Below, in pieces: positions 35,803-45,408 of a stretch of DNA of 64,000 nucleotides. Below the pieces are notes generated by a model that was not told the DNA's origin, made no database searches, and saw only the letters and a list, made by a program, of their open reading frames with translations. The position numbers and the translations under genes are program-made. This stretch comes from Furcasterigmium furcatum. Lineage: Eukaryota > Ascomycota > Sordariomycetes > Glomerellales > Plectosphaerellaceae. Each line of letters begins with the position of its first letter. Position 1 is the stretch's first letter. The stretch lies in assembly GCA_001599815.1 (NCBI GenBank), contig BCIA01000002.1, positions 3,383,626 to 3,447,625 on the forward strand, written 5' to 3'.

Positions 35803-38416
35803 GCTGAACCAATGAACATACCCGCTGCAGCAGCAAGCAGGCGTCTGCCGGGGCACCATTGGATTGCTGCCGACGGCAGTCGATTGCCGCACGCTGATCA
35901 GCAACGACCCGCCATCACATCCCTCCCGCCCTTTTTCACGCCCGCCATTCCCCCCTTCATGTGACCCAGCTTAATACCATGCTAATCGATGCTGCACTGC
36001 GGCTTTCAAGTGGAGTTGAAGAAAAGTTCTGACTTGCCTAATCGGAATGTGTCGGGACGGCGTCGTTCGTGAGGAGGGCGCGTAGGTCCTGGCGATGGTG
36101 TTTCGTATTAGTGTTGCCGTTTCTTGATTTTCTCAGCATGTCATTCATCCCTAGCATTTGCATTTCTCTGGTGCTGTTTGGCCTACGACGACCCGGATGA
36201 AGCATTCGGGACGACCCCGGGCCAACCAGCTCTTGACGTCACGAGGTGACGACCTGTATATTTGAAGGGGGCGGGTTCGGTGGCATGATGGGTTGGGGAC
36301 GTGTAAGGAGGGAGGCCGGAGTTGTTTAACATGGCGGGCGGAGGGGAGCCAACCACAGGGGCTGGTTGTATTATATTACCTGCTTGGAAGAGGGGAGGAT
36401 CCGTGTATGACCATTACGGCGCTCGGATGATAACCGATAATGATAAATTGAGGAAGAAGTTGGAGCCTACCCGTTCGGTTTGGCTGGCTACGGTTGTCTT
36501 GTTTGATGCAGCGTGGTGGTGTGCCCATGCAACGTTGTCGTAGACCAATTAGGCCGGCGGGACCGGCGGGAATGGCTTGCATCTGGCGTTCTGCACGCAC
36601 ACTGGGGGCTAGTAATGTCGGACTGAATGTTGATCATATCGGTAGTGGTGGAGGGGACTGGCCAAGATGGAAGACGGGAACTAGGTACAAGAGGTGGTGG
36701 AAGCTGACAGGCCCGGGGCAGGCATGCCAGGCAGGGCCTGTGTAGGGAAGGTGCAACTGGGGTGGGAGCTGAACCGGGCCGCTCCTTCCAATCTCAGTCT
36801 CCCAACCGACGGCCTTGACCGAGTTCATCCTCCAAGTCTCATCTCCTCGTCGTCGTGGAGCCAGGTCTCCCTCCATCTTTCACCGACTTCACGCAGCCGC
36901 GGGCTCGTCGTGCATTCCCGCGCCCCGGCCAAGAGATGAGGCGCCCGTTTGGGAAAGCCTCTCCCGAGAGCCACCAGATCCCAGCATGCCAACGATCAGC
37001 TGCCATGTTGTCCCCTCTTGTCTGACGACGTCGCACCAAGCCAAGGGGGGTTCTGGCATGCCCTGGTCTTCTCGGCGGATGTGTGGAACGATGCATGGAA
37101 GCAATGGAAGGCTTCTCGACGCGCTTGGCCTGCCGACAGAAACAGGGGCCCCCTCCACAAACGACCACGACGACCTCCCCATCAAATCTTCCCCGACGCG
37201 TCTCCCTGAACACCCAGTCCGTCGAATCTAGTTGGCCGAATTCCCCGCCGATCGTGAGCGACCGGACGACGAGCCCTCGACCATTTCGGTGGCCCGCTGG
37301 CGGGGGGACCTCCGAGGAACCCGAAGACCCGGCATCTCTCCTGCCTCTCGCGTCCAAATGGCACGCCTCACCTACCCGTAACGGTCTAGGTAGCAACCTA
37401 ACCGCTCCGGCCCGGTATTACGCTGAATTCAAAGTCCACGTCAACACCCACTCTCGTCCTGGGACTACCCCTCGACCGAGCTCACCTTGCACAAGGCCGT
37501 TGTGATCCTCGCGGGGCTTCGGGTGGCTTAGCCTAGCTATCCACCACACGAACACATCCACCGCAACACATGCATGGGAGTCCTGTTCGCAGTGCATCGG
37601 CCGGATCCATTGTGAAGTAATTATTAGGGGACTTTCTCGGGCTTACTGTACTTGAAGGGGGGCCCGCAGGACCACTGCCCCTGGGAAGTCTCCGGGCCTT
37701 CATTGGATCCCATGGGCCTCGACACATATGCATCCATGTCCTCTCTCCATCTGGGGGGGCATGGGGCTGGTTCCACCAGATCTTCGCTGGATCTCCCGCT
37801 CTCGGGGCCAAACTCAGGACTTCCTCGTCTCCTCCTTCCCTCCCTCTCTTTTCTCTCTTGTCTTGTCTCGCCGTGGCATGACTGTGCGTTGACGACTTGT
37901 TCCGTTGCGCGAGCTTGCTGCGCCGTCCTCTCTTTCTGGTCCCCGGCTATTGGTTTCCCCATCTGTCATTCGCGCCCTAATATCCATCCCAACGACAAAC
38001 GACATCTGGACGGGAAATTCCCCAAGCGCTTACGGCATTTGTCCCGTCGAATATCCAGCGCCATTGGCGTCCAGGGACGCTGGTTATTATTCTTTCTGGG
38101 CATCAGCGCCGTCCCAGCTCTGCGTGGATGACTTGTTTAGATGAGCATATTCGTTGCGCTGGCTTCGACTGTTGACCCTGACGGCGAATTTCATCCCATA
38201 TCTCGTTCACCAAAACCTGGCCAGACTGCGGTTCATCGGAAACATCAGCTCTCATCATGACGATTGACGGTTGAATCCGGTTCGCCCTGCATTACAAAGA
38301 AAGCCCTGCGCATACCGGGACCAACTTGCTCCGCATCTTACACCACGAAGCTCAGGCCAGCCCCAGTCTCAGGCGCCCTTCAGTGACAACCTCCCGCGGC
38401 CGGCGCTCACGGCCTT
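35803..38416. other. Long gene-poor interval
   Basis: The 2.6 kb interval contains the 3' UTR of the G3BP-like gene and the promoter and leader of the PH-domain gene. CTAGGTA elements occur at 36681-36687 and 37386-37392. Pyrimidine-rich sequence lies at about 37820-37880. Frames of up to 185 codons are found on both strands with no family features. I see no RNA gene. Confidence 0.4.
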
Positions 38417-40037
38417 ATGAGCTCCTCAGGGTCTCCCAGCGGAGATGGATCATCTACCACTACCGCCCAGCGGCTGCCGTCCGCCGGTGACATCGGCGCC
38501 ACGAATCGGCGTCGTTTGTCTCTCGAGGAAGATTTCTTTTACCAGGAGGTCATGACAGCACCGCCGCGGCCGCCCTCGGAGCAACCCCCGCCGTACAAGC
38601 CATATCAGAAACGGACACAGCCCAAGACTACTGTCACGGCAGGAGGACCAGGCAACACCGTCCAGGGAGGCGGTTCAGACACCCTCCCTGCTTATTCGAG
38701 TGACATCTGCCTCGAAGGTTTGTGGGACAAGAAGATGGAACTGACCGATGCAACACGGGCTGCCCACGACCGTCAATGGCGAGCTACACTGGTGGAACTT
38801 CGCGGGACCAGCCTCAGGTTTTATGGGGTTAAGAAGGAATGGGGATGGGGCATGGCAAAGGAGTGGGCTGCCAACCCGTCCCCTGATAGTCCACCCTGGG
38901 CGAAGAAAAATGGTCTACTCAAGGCGTACAACCTGCAGCATGCCGATGTGGGAATCGCTGCCGATTACAGAAAGTAAGTTGCCTACATCTCGCCTGATGA
39001 TTCTCTGCTGTTCCCACCGAGAACCTTCTTTGGCCTTCTCTTGGACTGACATCACCCCGTTTGTTAGACGCCGTAACGTCATCCGCCTCCGTGTCGAGAC
39101 GGATCAGTTCCTGCTTTCATGCGTGGAGCCAACTACCTTCGCCAGGTGGCTCGATGGCCTGTTTGCTGCCCTCGCCATAGCACATCCCCTAGACGAGCGA
39201 GATTTTCCAGTCGACCATAGCGTTCCTCGCAGTCAAAGAAGCAGATGGCTTCGAGCTCAGAGGCAGTTGACCCCCACAAGACCAAGATATCCGGTCCCGA
39301 CACCCAGGCCACTGAGCCAACTTTGGCTCGAGGAATCAAACACACCCCGAAATGACGGCAGCGAGCATTCTGTCGGGATTTTCGGGGCACTTGCGGAACT
39401 CAACGCGACATCGTCAGATTCGGGGAGACCTTATTCCATGAGTCTTTCTTCAAGTTTGCTGAGCCTGAGCCATGATATTGACCTGGACGCTGATCCCTGG
39501 CCCAACTCTGAACCGCAATCGCCCGGCCTAGGCCAAGCAGGGAACCCAGCGAGTTTGGTGAGATCGAGTTCCAGCGTCTCGCCAGCACCGAGTTCAGCGA
39601 CCACTCCCACATCCCCTTTGTCGCGGACACCTTCCGCTCGTCGACCTGCAAACCGCCGCTCAACGACAGCAACTCCCCCATATCGCCCTCCTACTTCCGC
39701 GGCAACGCCGCCGGCCGAATTGACACGGCCTCAAACCAGCGATATCGACCGTCCACCCAGCAGTCACCCTGAAGCAGGCAAGTGGAAGCCACATCACGAC
39801 ACCCCACCGCCGGAAGCCGATTTGCGGCATGGACGGCTCTGCTTCGCGATTCTGCTCTTTGGGAGTCCTCGGAAGTCCAATTATATCGTCAAGCGCCAGA
39901 CCAAGTGGTTCGTCGACTGGGAGACGGGGCGGATGGTGAGGGTGCTGCCGCCCACGTATGCAGAGATTGACCGGATGGAGTTTGAGCGACAAACTCGAAG
40001 GACGACTCACAGACTTGGCGTGGGCGTTACAATGTGA
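38417..40037 (+). CDS. Pleckstrin-homology domain protein, fungal-specific
   Basis: Two exons, 38417-38973 and 39068-40037, give 508 residues. The 94-bp intron has a GTAAGT donor and lies inside the PH domain. After a disordered P/S-rich N-terminus, the PH fold runs from about residue 95 to 235. It begins LEGLWDKKMELT, continues with WRATLVELRGTSLRFYGVKK and NGLLKAYNLQHADVGIA, and ends in FLLSCVEPTTFARWLDGLFAA with the conserved tryptophan in the last helix. The middle is S/P-rich. The C-terminal block, LCFAILLFGSPRKSNYIVKRQTKWFVDWETGRMV, is basic and conserved-looking. Lipid binding is possible but not shown. I know of no defined function. Confidence 0.82.
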
Positions 40038-40319
40038 GGACGGTGCGAGGTGGTCATGCCGAGCCAGGCTGTACGATGAGACGATCTATGAACAGTGAGT
40101 GCATTTAGACGAGATACCCAGCATAGAGCTTAGAGCTGGCAGCCACTGGGACCAAGCAGGGCATCAATGCATGGAAAGACTCGGAGGGGTCGTTTTGTGC
40201 GATTAGAAGAAATCATGGCATCATTGGTATCATCGAAGCATAGCGTAGCATACACAGGGTCAAAGATATACCCCTTTCACTCCTCCCCTTGATGGCTCGT
40301 GGCCTCGATCGCCTGGCTT

Positions 40320-41181
40320 TCACACCCCCGTCATCTCGGCGTCTGCCCTCCTGGCCTCGGCAGCGAGCTCAGGCGCCACCTCAGCCAGCAGGGCATTGGC
40401 GCCGTCCACGTCGGCGACGACGCTGTCCAGAGCCGCGAGGAGTGTCTGCATCTCCTCGCGCTGTGCCTTGATGTTCTCGAAGAGTGCCTCGTTCTCGAGC
40501 TTGGTGTTGGCGAGAGCGGCGCCGAGGTGGGAGTGCTGCTGTGCGAGGTGCGGGTGCAGGTGCGCGCGGATGATGGTCTCGGGGGGTAGTGTGTGCGGGC
40601 TGGCTCGGGGTTAGTTGCGTCGTCCGAGCAGCGGGGGGGGAGTGCTCACGGGATCGGTTCTGGAGCGTCTTCGGGGTGTTCGCGGCGTCGGTACTCGGCG
40701 TCGGAGACGAGGGATTCCAGCTCGTTGATCTTGCGGATGACGTCGCGCTCTTCGAGGATGAGCTCGAAGTCTTTCTGGGAGGGTGTCAGCAGGCGGGGAC
40801 CGTAGGGAGTGGCGGCGGGGGGTTCGGGCGCACGGCACATCGCTCGTCGAGGTAGTCGACCATCTGCTTCTGGACGTTCCGCAGGGCGTTGGGGGCGTAG
40901 GTTGCGATTGTCGGGAAGCATGCCGCGAAGTTGTCGTAGTTCACGCGGCCGAGGGCGCGCTGGAGGGCACCGTGGTAGGTGTCGACGAAACGTGTTGCGC
41001 GCGGGCCCGGGGTGACGGGGGTGTGTTTCTGGGGTAAGGGGGGTGACGGCGGTGCTGTCGCTTCTGATTCTCGAGGCTCGGGGTTGTTGTCTAGGGTTTC
41101 TGAGGGTTCCTGTGGGTGGCCTTCCCGGGCACTGGGACTGTCTTGCATCTCGGTGGGCGCGGCGCGCTCTTGGTCGGCCAT
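40320..41181 (-). CDS. NNF1: Kinetochore protein Nnf1 (Mis12/MIND complex)
   Basis: Three exons (complement of 40320-40599, 40650-40774, 40834-41181) encode 250 residues. After a disordered P/E-rich N-terminus comes RATRFVDTYHGALQRALGRVNYDNFAACFP, followed by ERCAKDFELILEERDVIRKINELE, the typical Nnf1/PMF1 pattern. The third exon forms a coiled coil (HLGAALANTKLENEALFENI). Nnf1 pairs with Mis12/Mtw1 in the MIND complex, linking CENP-C/inner kinetochore to Ndc80. The longer frame upstream begins at TTG, so the ATG at 41181 is chosen. The first donor, GTGCGC, is unusual, but branch site (GCTGACA) and reading frame support it. The convergent PH-domain gene ends 282 bp away. Confidence 0.85.
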
Positions 41182-41693
41182 GTTCTGTCCTGTCGGCGCG
41201 GCGGCCGGTGGTCTCAATGAGGTGCTGCCTGCTTCTAGTTCAGGAGGCCCTACAATCGTGCGTCTGAAGGCTCGGGTCTGGCCGTCCTGAATCGGGCAAT
41301 CGAGGTTCTGCTGAAGATATGTTGTTGAGGAGGGGTTCGAGTCTCGGATGTTGGACGCGTCCAAGTCGAATAGTGGGGTCGTCGTTTACACGCGAAGATA
41401 ACTTGTCTTCACGTGATGGGTCGATTCATCCTCGACCTACCTACAAAAAAGTCTTGGATGCTGCTTGAATCACGTCGCAAGCAAGCAAGCAAAAGCAGAA
41501 ACCGAGATTCGGCATGATGCGACTTCGGATGTGTTTTCATCTCCCATCAAATGTCTGGACTTCGTACAGATGGCCATTATCCATGGCCAGGCCGTCTCAT
41601 CCCTTCACCACGACGACCCCCAGTTCCATGCTTCTAGACTTCGAGGCTACTGCTCACACCAACACCTTTCCTTGCAGTTTCCATGTCTCTCCA
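41182..41693. promoter_or_regulatory. Intergenic region upstream of NNF1
   Basis: This is a 512-bp tandem spacer on the minus strand, with the NNF1 promoter and the 3' UTR of the secreted-protein gene. ACCTACCTAC lies at 41435-41444. A GCAAGCAAGCAAGCAAA repeat is at about 41479-41493. No gene is seen. Confidence 0.45.
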
Positions 41694-42521
41694 TTACTCC
41701 TCCTTTGCGGTGACCCTTGCCTCTCCCTCCCCAGTCGTCGAGCAAAGTCCGACGCTGGCGCTCATCACGCCAGGGATAGGGTTGTCGAATTCGTCGTAGC
41801 CCGTGATGCCGCCCCAGTAGTGGCAGTAGTAGGTGCCGTCCTCGCAGTACAGATGGTGGCAGGGCGCCTCCGTGGGAAGGGCGGGAGCTTCAGTGACCAG
41901 ACTCTCGACGTCGTCAGTACAGTCTTCGTCGCCGGACCCGATGCTGGATGACGTGGGGCCGAAGCGTCTGAGAGTACCCGAGCCAGGACCGCGAGGGTTG
42001 ACGGTGCTCATCTCCTCGCCGAAGACTTCTCGGTCGGAGATGGAAGATGTGATGGGGAGCTCAGTGGCTGAGCAGGGCTCGTCGAAGGTAGTGTGCGTCA
42101 TGCCGGGGATGGGACCGAGGGAGACGTCCCAGCCTGTGATGCCGGCCCAGTAGATGCACATGGAGACGCCTTCGTGGCACCATGTGTGGTCGCAGGAGAC
42201 GCTCTCGACGGAAGGGTTGGGGATGAGCTCGCCGATGCTGATGTAGGTGTCGACACTGAAGGGGATGTCGGAACCGATGGAGGTTTCGAGAGAAGGGGTG
42301 GGGATGAGCTCGCCGACACTGATGTAAGTGTCGACACTGATGAAGGTTTCGAGACCCACGTCGTGGGTGGTGACATGAACATCGCCGACAGCACTGACAG
42401 TGTCGGTGGTGTCGGGGGTCTCGAGAGACTGGACTGCCGAGTTCGTGATGATGGGGACGGCAGCTGAGAGGGCGCCGCCGACAAGTGAGAGCGCCGCGAT
42501 GAAGACGTTGACGAGCTTCAT
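41694..42521 (-). CDS. Secreted protein with duplicated four-cysteine modules (effector-like)
   Basis: This is an intronless gene of 275 residues. MKLVNVFIAALSLVGGALSA is a clear signal peptide. Two internal duplications are visible. First, SVDTYISVGELIPTPS (about 62-77) and SVDTYISIGELIPNPS (about 89-104). Second, two cysteine modules with spacing C-x4-C-x6-C-x26/27-C: Cys110/115/122/150 and Cys221/226/233/260. Both carry YW(A/G)GITG(W/Y)D and PIPG. A ninth cysteine is Cys201. A dibasic LRRF at 185-186 separates the modules and could be a Kex2 site. I recognise no family. Secretion, cysteine content and duplication fit a wall protein or candidate effector, but that is inference. Confidence 0.75.
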   Translation of the reverse strand: MKLVNVFIAALSLVGGALSAAVPIITNSAVQSLETPDTTDTVSAVGDVHVTTHDVGLETFISVDTYISVGELIPTPSLETSIGSDIPFSVDTYISIGELIPNPSVESVSCDHTWCHEGVSMCIYWAGITGWDVSLGPIPGMTHTTFDEPCSATELPITSSISDREVFGEEMSTVNPRGPGSGTLRRFGPTSSSIGSGDEDCTDDVESLVTEAPALPTEAPCHHLYCEDGTYYCHYWGGITGYDEFDNPIPGVMSASVGLCSTTGEGEARVTAKEE

Positions 42522-43450
42522 TGTGGATGATGGACGGAGTGTTTGAGTTCAGGGGTTGAGTTGTGAACGATTGCTCACACGGTCAGAAAGAAGGGACATG
42601 TATATGTGCGCGTTCTTTTCAACTCACAGGAACTATTCCTTTCAAGACCGCGCGAATTTGGCTGACGTGCTGGGCTAGAATAGCTGTTCTTGAGCTCGGA
42701 GTGATGGAGAGAAAGTGATGGATGGTGAAGAAGCAGTTCAAGATCAGGAACAGGAGTAGGCCCTTTTATGAGGTGGCTCTTGTCTGAAGCCTCAGGCGAG
42801 CAGGATTTCTGGCACTCACTGAATCACCGAAGACATCGATTCCGAAGCTTCTCATGAGATGAGGCTAAGGCCCTTGCACTTGCGGCGGCAGGGGCGGGCA
42901 TGAGCTGTGAACCTTGTCGCCTGGACAAGGTCGAGGGCAAGAACGGCTCCAAGGAGCGTTAAGTCTAGAAGGAACGAGCACCAGTAAAGATTGTGGCAAG
43001 AGCGTCGGCAGATCCATGGATATCTCTGGAGCGGCAACATCTTGTGGCCGTCTCATGATCTGCAGCAACGAGTGCAGTGAGGGGCCTCGGCTGATTGCAT
43101 TGTGGCATGTAGGACGACTCGGGAGTTTGAGGCCGACTAGGTGCTCAACCATACTCGGGAGAGTTCATGGAAGTTGATCCAGCCAGCCGCGGGTGTGCCC
43201 GTAGGTAGTTTGCTACCTCGTGGCTCGCCGCCAGAGCATTCGAAACTGAACTGGGAGCGGACAAACGCAAACACTGCTGCGTCACTCCGGTTGCCCTGCG
43301 TACACGGTGAGATAGATGGTCATGTTCCAACTGAATGCTACTGTACATTGCGAGGCCCATAGCAGAGCCCGTTCATCATGAAAACTGTCGCTCTTCGTCC
43401 TTGTTGTCCTCCGGTTCTTCCATCAATCACCTCGACCACCCCGGACGGGA
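42522..43450. promoter_or_regulatory. Intergenic region upstream of the secreted-protein gene
   Basis: About 930 bp contains a TATA-like ATATACATG on the minus strand near 42598-42606, some 80 bp upstream of the secreted-protein start. The rest is the 3' flank of the MAPEG gene. No coding sequence is supported. Confidence 0.45.
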
Positions 43451-44064
43451 CTAGTTCGAGTACGCCTTGGCGGCGAGCACGTACAGGTAGATGATCCCGC
43501 ACTGCTTGGCGGTCCAAAAGAGGCTGCGCAAGGGGTTAAGGTGCTCGCGACCGTCCTGGAGCACGACGTAGGTGAAGATGTAGAGGGCCCGAAGACCGAG
43601 GAGGCCGAAGGAGATGACATTGGTGAGCTCGGCATCGACACCAGCGGCGTTTGCGGCAAGAACGCCCCCAGCCATGAAGCCCAGGGTCTCGATGGTGTTC
43701 TTCTCGGCGGCCTGGGCGCGGAGGATGCGCTGCTTGGTCTAGGTACTGCGTGTTAACTTGGTCGTAGGTTCTCTCGGTGTCAGCCACGGCGGGAACTCAC
43801 CCTCCTGTCGATGGACTGGTCCTTGCTGAGGCTATCAGGCATGGCGCGTGGGTACGCATTGTCCATGTTCTTGCCTGCTGCAACGCCGGCATAGAAATGG
43901 GGGACCATGGACAGAATCCAGACCGCAGGGACCTTGCGTGGATGGTAAGCGCCGTAAAAATGACTTGAAGCTCGTGATGAGCAATGTTAGGTCTCGTCCA
44001 GACATACGGTGTAGAGCGACAGGCCCTTCTGGGCGAAGTCGATGCCGAGAGCAGAGGCAGGCAT
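43451..44064 (-). CDS. MAPEG-family membrane protein
   Basis: Three exons (complement of 43451-43738, 43801-43932, 44008-44064) encode 158 residues, normal for MAPEG. The introns (62 and 75 bp) fall between codons. Four hydrophobic segments are predicted. Family features include WILSMVPHFYAG, RAQAAEKNTIETLGFMAGGVL (the basic/acidic segment equivalent to the glutathione-site region), TNVISFGLLGLRALYIFTYV and the last helix SLFWTAKQCGIIYLYVLAA. MAPEG proteins are membrane enzymes or relatives in eicosanoid and glutathione metabolism. Fungal members often have unknown substrates. A GATGCTA heptamer repeat lies just upstream (44101-44122). Confidence 0.82.
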
Positions 44065-44100
44065 GGTGTTCAACTGGCTAGGTACCTAAGGAAGTATGAG

Positions 44101-44122
44101 ATGCTAGATGCTAGATGCTTGA
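44101..44122. repeat. GATGCTA tandem repeat
   Basis: Three to four near-perfect copies of the heptamer ATGCTAG/ATGCTTG stand in tandem 40 bp upstream of the MAPEG start codon. Confidence 0.6.
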
Positions 44123-44746
44123 TGCTCGCGGTTGCGACTAAGATGCGATGCGAAAGGGGAACAGGCAGCGGTTTAAGTGCCCGTTGAAGGATGAAGTCAT
44201 CCCGTCTTAACTCAGGGGGGATTTCCCCACAATCTGCCCCAAAGCGTCGCTAGCCTTCACATTTAAGGATAACGGTCAGGGGCCGGGAACTACGAGTTGG
44301 TCCGCGTGGCAGGCAGGGCCGCCTGTGGTTGGTCAGATGTCGCCGGCATTCACGATCAGCCGTCGGGGCGGACGATTTGGCACATTCATCACTCCGGCCT
44401 ATCAACCCTCAACTTCTGGCTTGAACCTCGACATGATCCAGCGTGAGATGCGCCCCCTCGATGCATGGATCCTGCTGCCTAATTTAAGTTTGGAGGCTGG
44501 AGCAACTCCTTAGGGAGACAGATTCGTCTCAGTACGGTATCCGAATCCAACCTGATAGGGACTGACGTCCTACCGGCCGAGATGCTTTCGCTTCGACACG
44601 ACAACCAAGACTGGCAACGAGTCGTCTTGGGGGCATGACGTGTACTCATATCGACTCGGCACTTCCTGGGGCTTTGATGATTTTTATTCCATCCCTCTGC
44701 CACTGAGTCGTCCACAGCACCAGCCTCGACATGCCCCTTCGGGTCT

Positions 44747-44771
44747 CCGCGGGCGGCCGCGGGGCCCGCGG
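44747..44771 (+). promoter_or_regulatory. Triplet of CCGCGG palindromes (PDRE-like)
   Basis: Three CCGCGG hexamers (44747-44752, 44757-44762, 44766-44771) occur within 25 bp, about 640-660 bp upstream of a PDR-type ABC transporter. The first reads TCCGCGGG. Yeast Pdr1/Pdr3 zinc-cluster regulators bind TCCGCGGA. A role in drug-responsive induction is inferred from this likeness and the position. Confidence 0.45.
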
Positions 44772-45408
44772 GTGCCTCTTTCAACTGACTCTGGCTTAGA
44801 AATAACCCTGACCTCACTGACGCAAGGGCGGCGGGAACGGGACTGAGTCTGAGGCCGCTCTTCCACTTGGTAACACTCTGACCCGCTCTGAACGAATTTC
44901 GCCGCCTTCAAAAAGGCGTGAAGGGTCCATCTACCGCTCGCCGGCCTCGACGGAACTTGCGGGTAATATGAAGAGTCCGGCGCTACCAACTATGCGGAAG
45001 CTGAGATCTCAGCGCCGATCCATCTCTAATGCTTTGACTGCCGAGATCAGCCCTACGCACCGCTGCCGGGCCCTTTGGCCCCCTGTTAAAGCCAGAGTGC
45101 GGACGGCGCAACGAGTCGGCCTCCGCTACATGAGGCTCTGGACGCAAGCTCGGTGTCGGAATCTAGTCTTGGCGACCGAGATGAGTTGTGTCATATTTTC
45201 ATCGAAAAAGATCTGTTCTGTGTCAGTGGTAGTACATATAACATGATTCTGACCTCTGCCTCTCTATGTTTCAGTCTTGATGTTCATGGAAACTGTATCC
45301 CGTCTCTCCTCTCTTCTCTTCTCTGTTCTGGAAACCACCCTGATCCTTTCTCTGATACTCACTCCTTTCTCTCGTTATTGTTAGCAGTATTTTTTGTAGA
45401 ACCCAGTC

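Larger units (their letters stand above)
44065..45408. promoter_or_regulatory. Divergent region, MAPEG gene / PDR ABC transporter
   Basis: A 1.34-kb region lies between divergent starts. It contains the GATGCTA repeat, a CTAGGTACCTA palindrome (44078-44088) and a triplet of CCGCGG palindromes (44747-44771). The last 150 bp before the transporter is C/T-rich (TCTCCTCTCTTCTC). No gene is seen. Confidence 0.55.
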
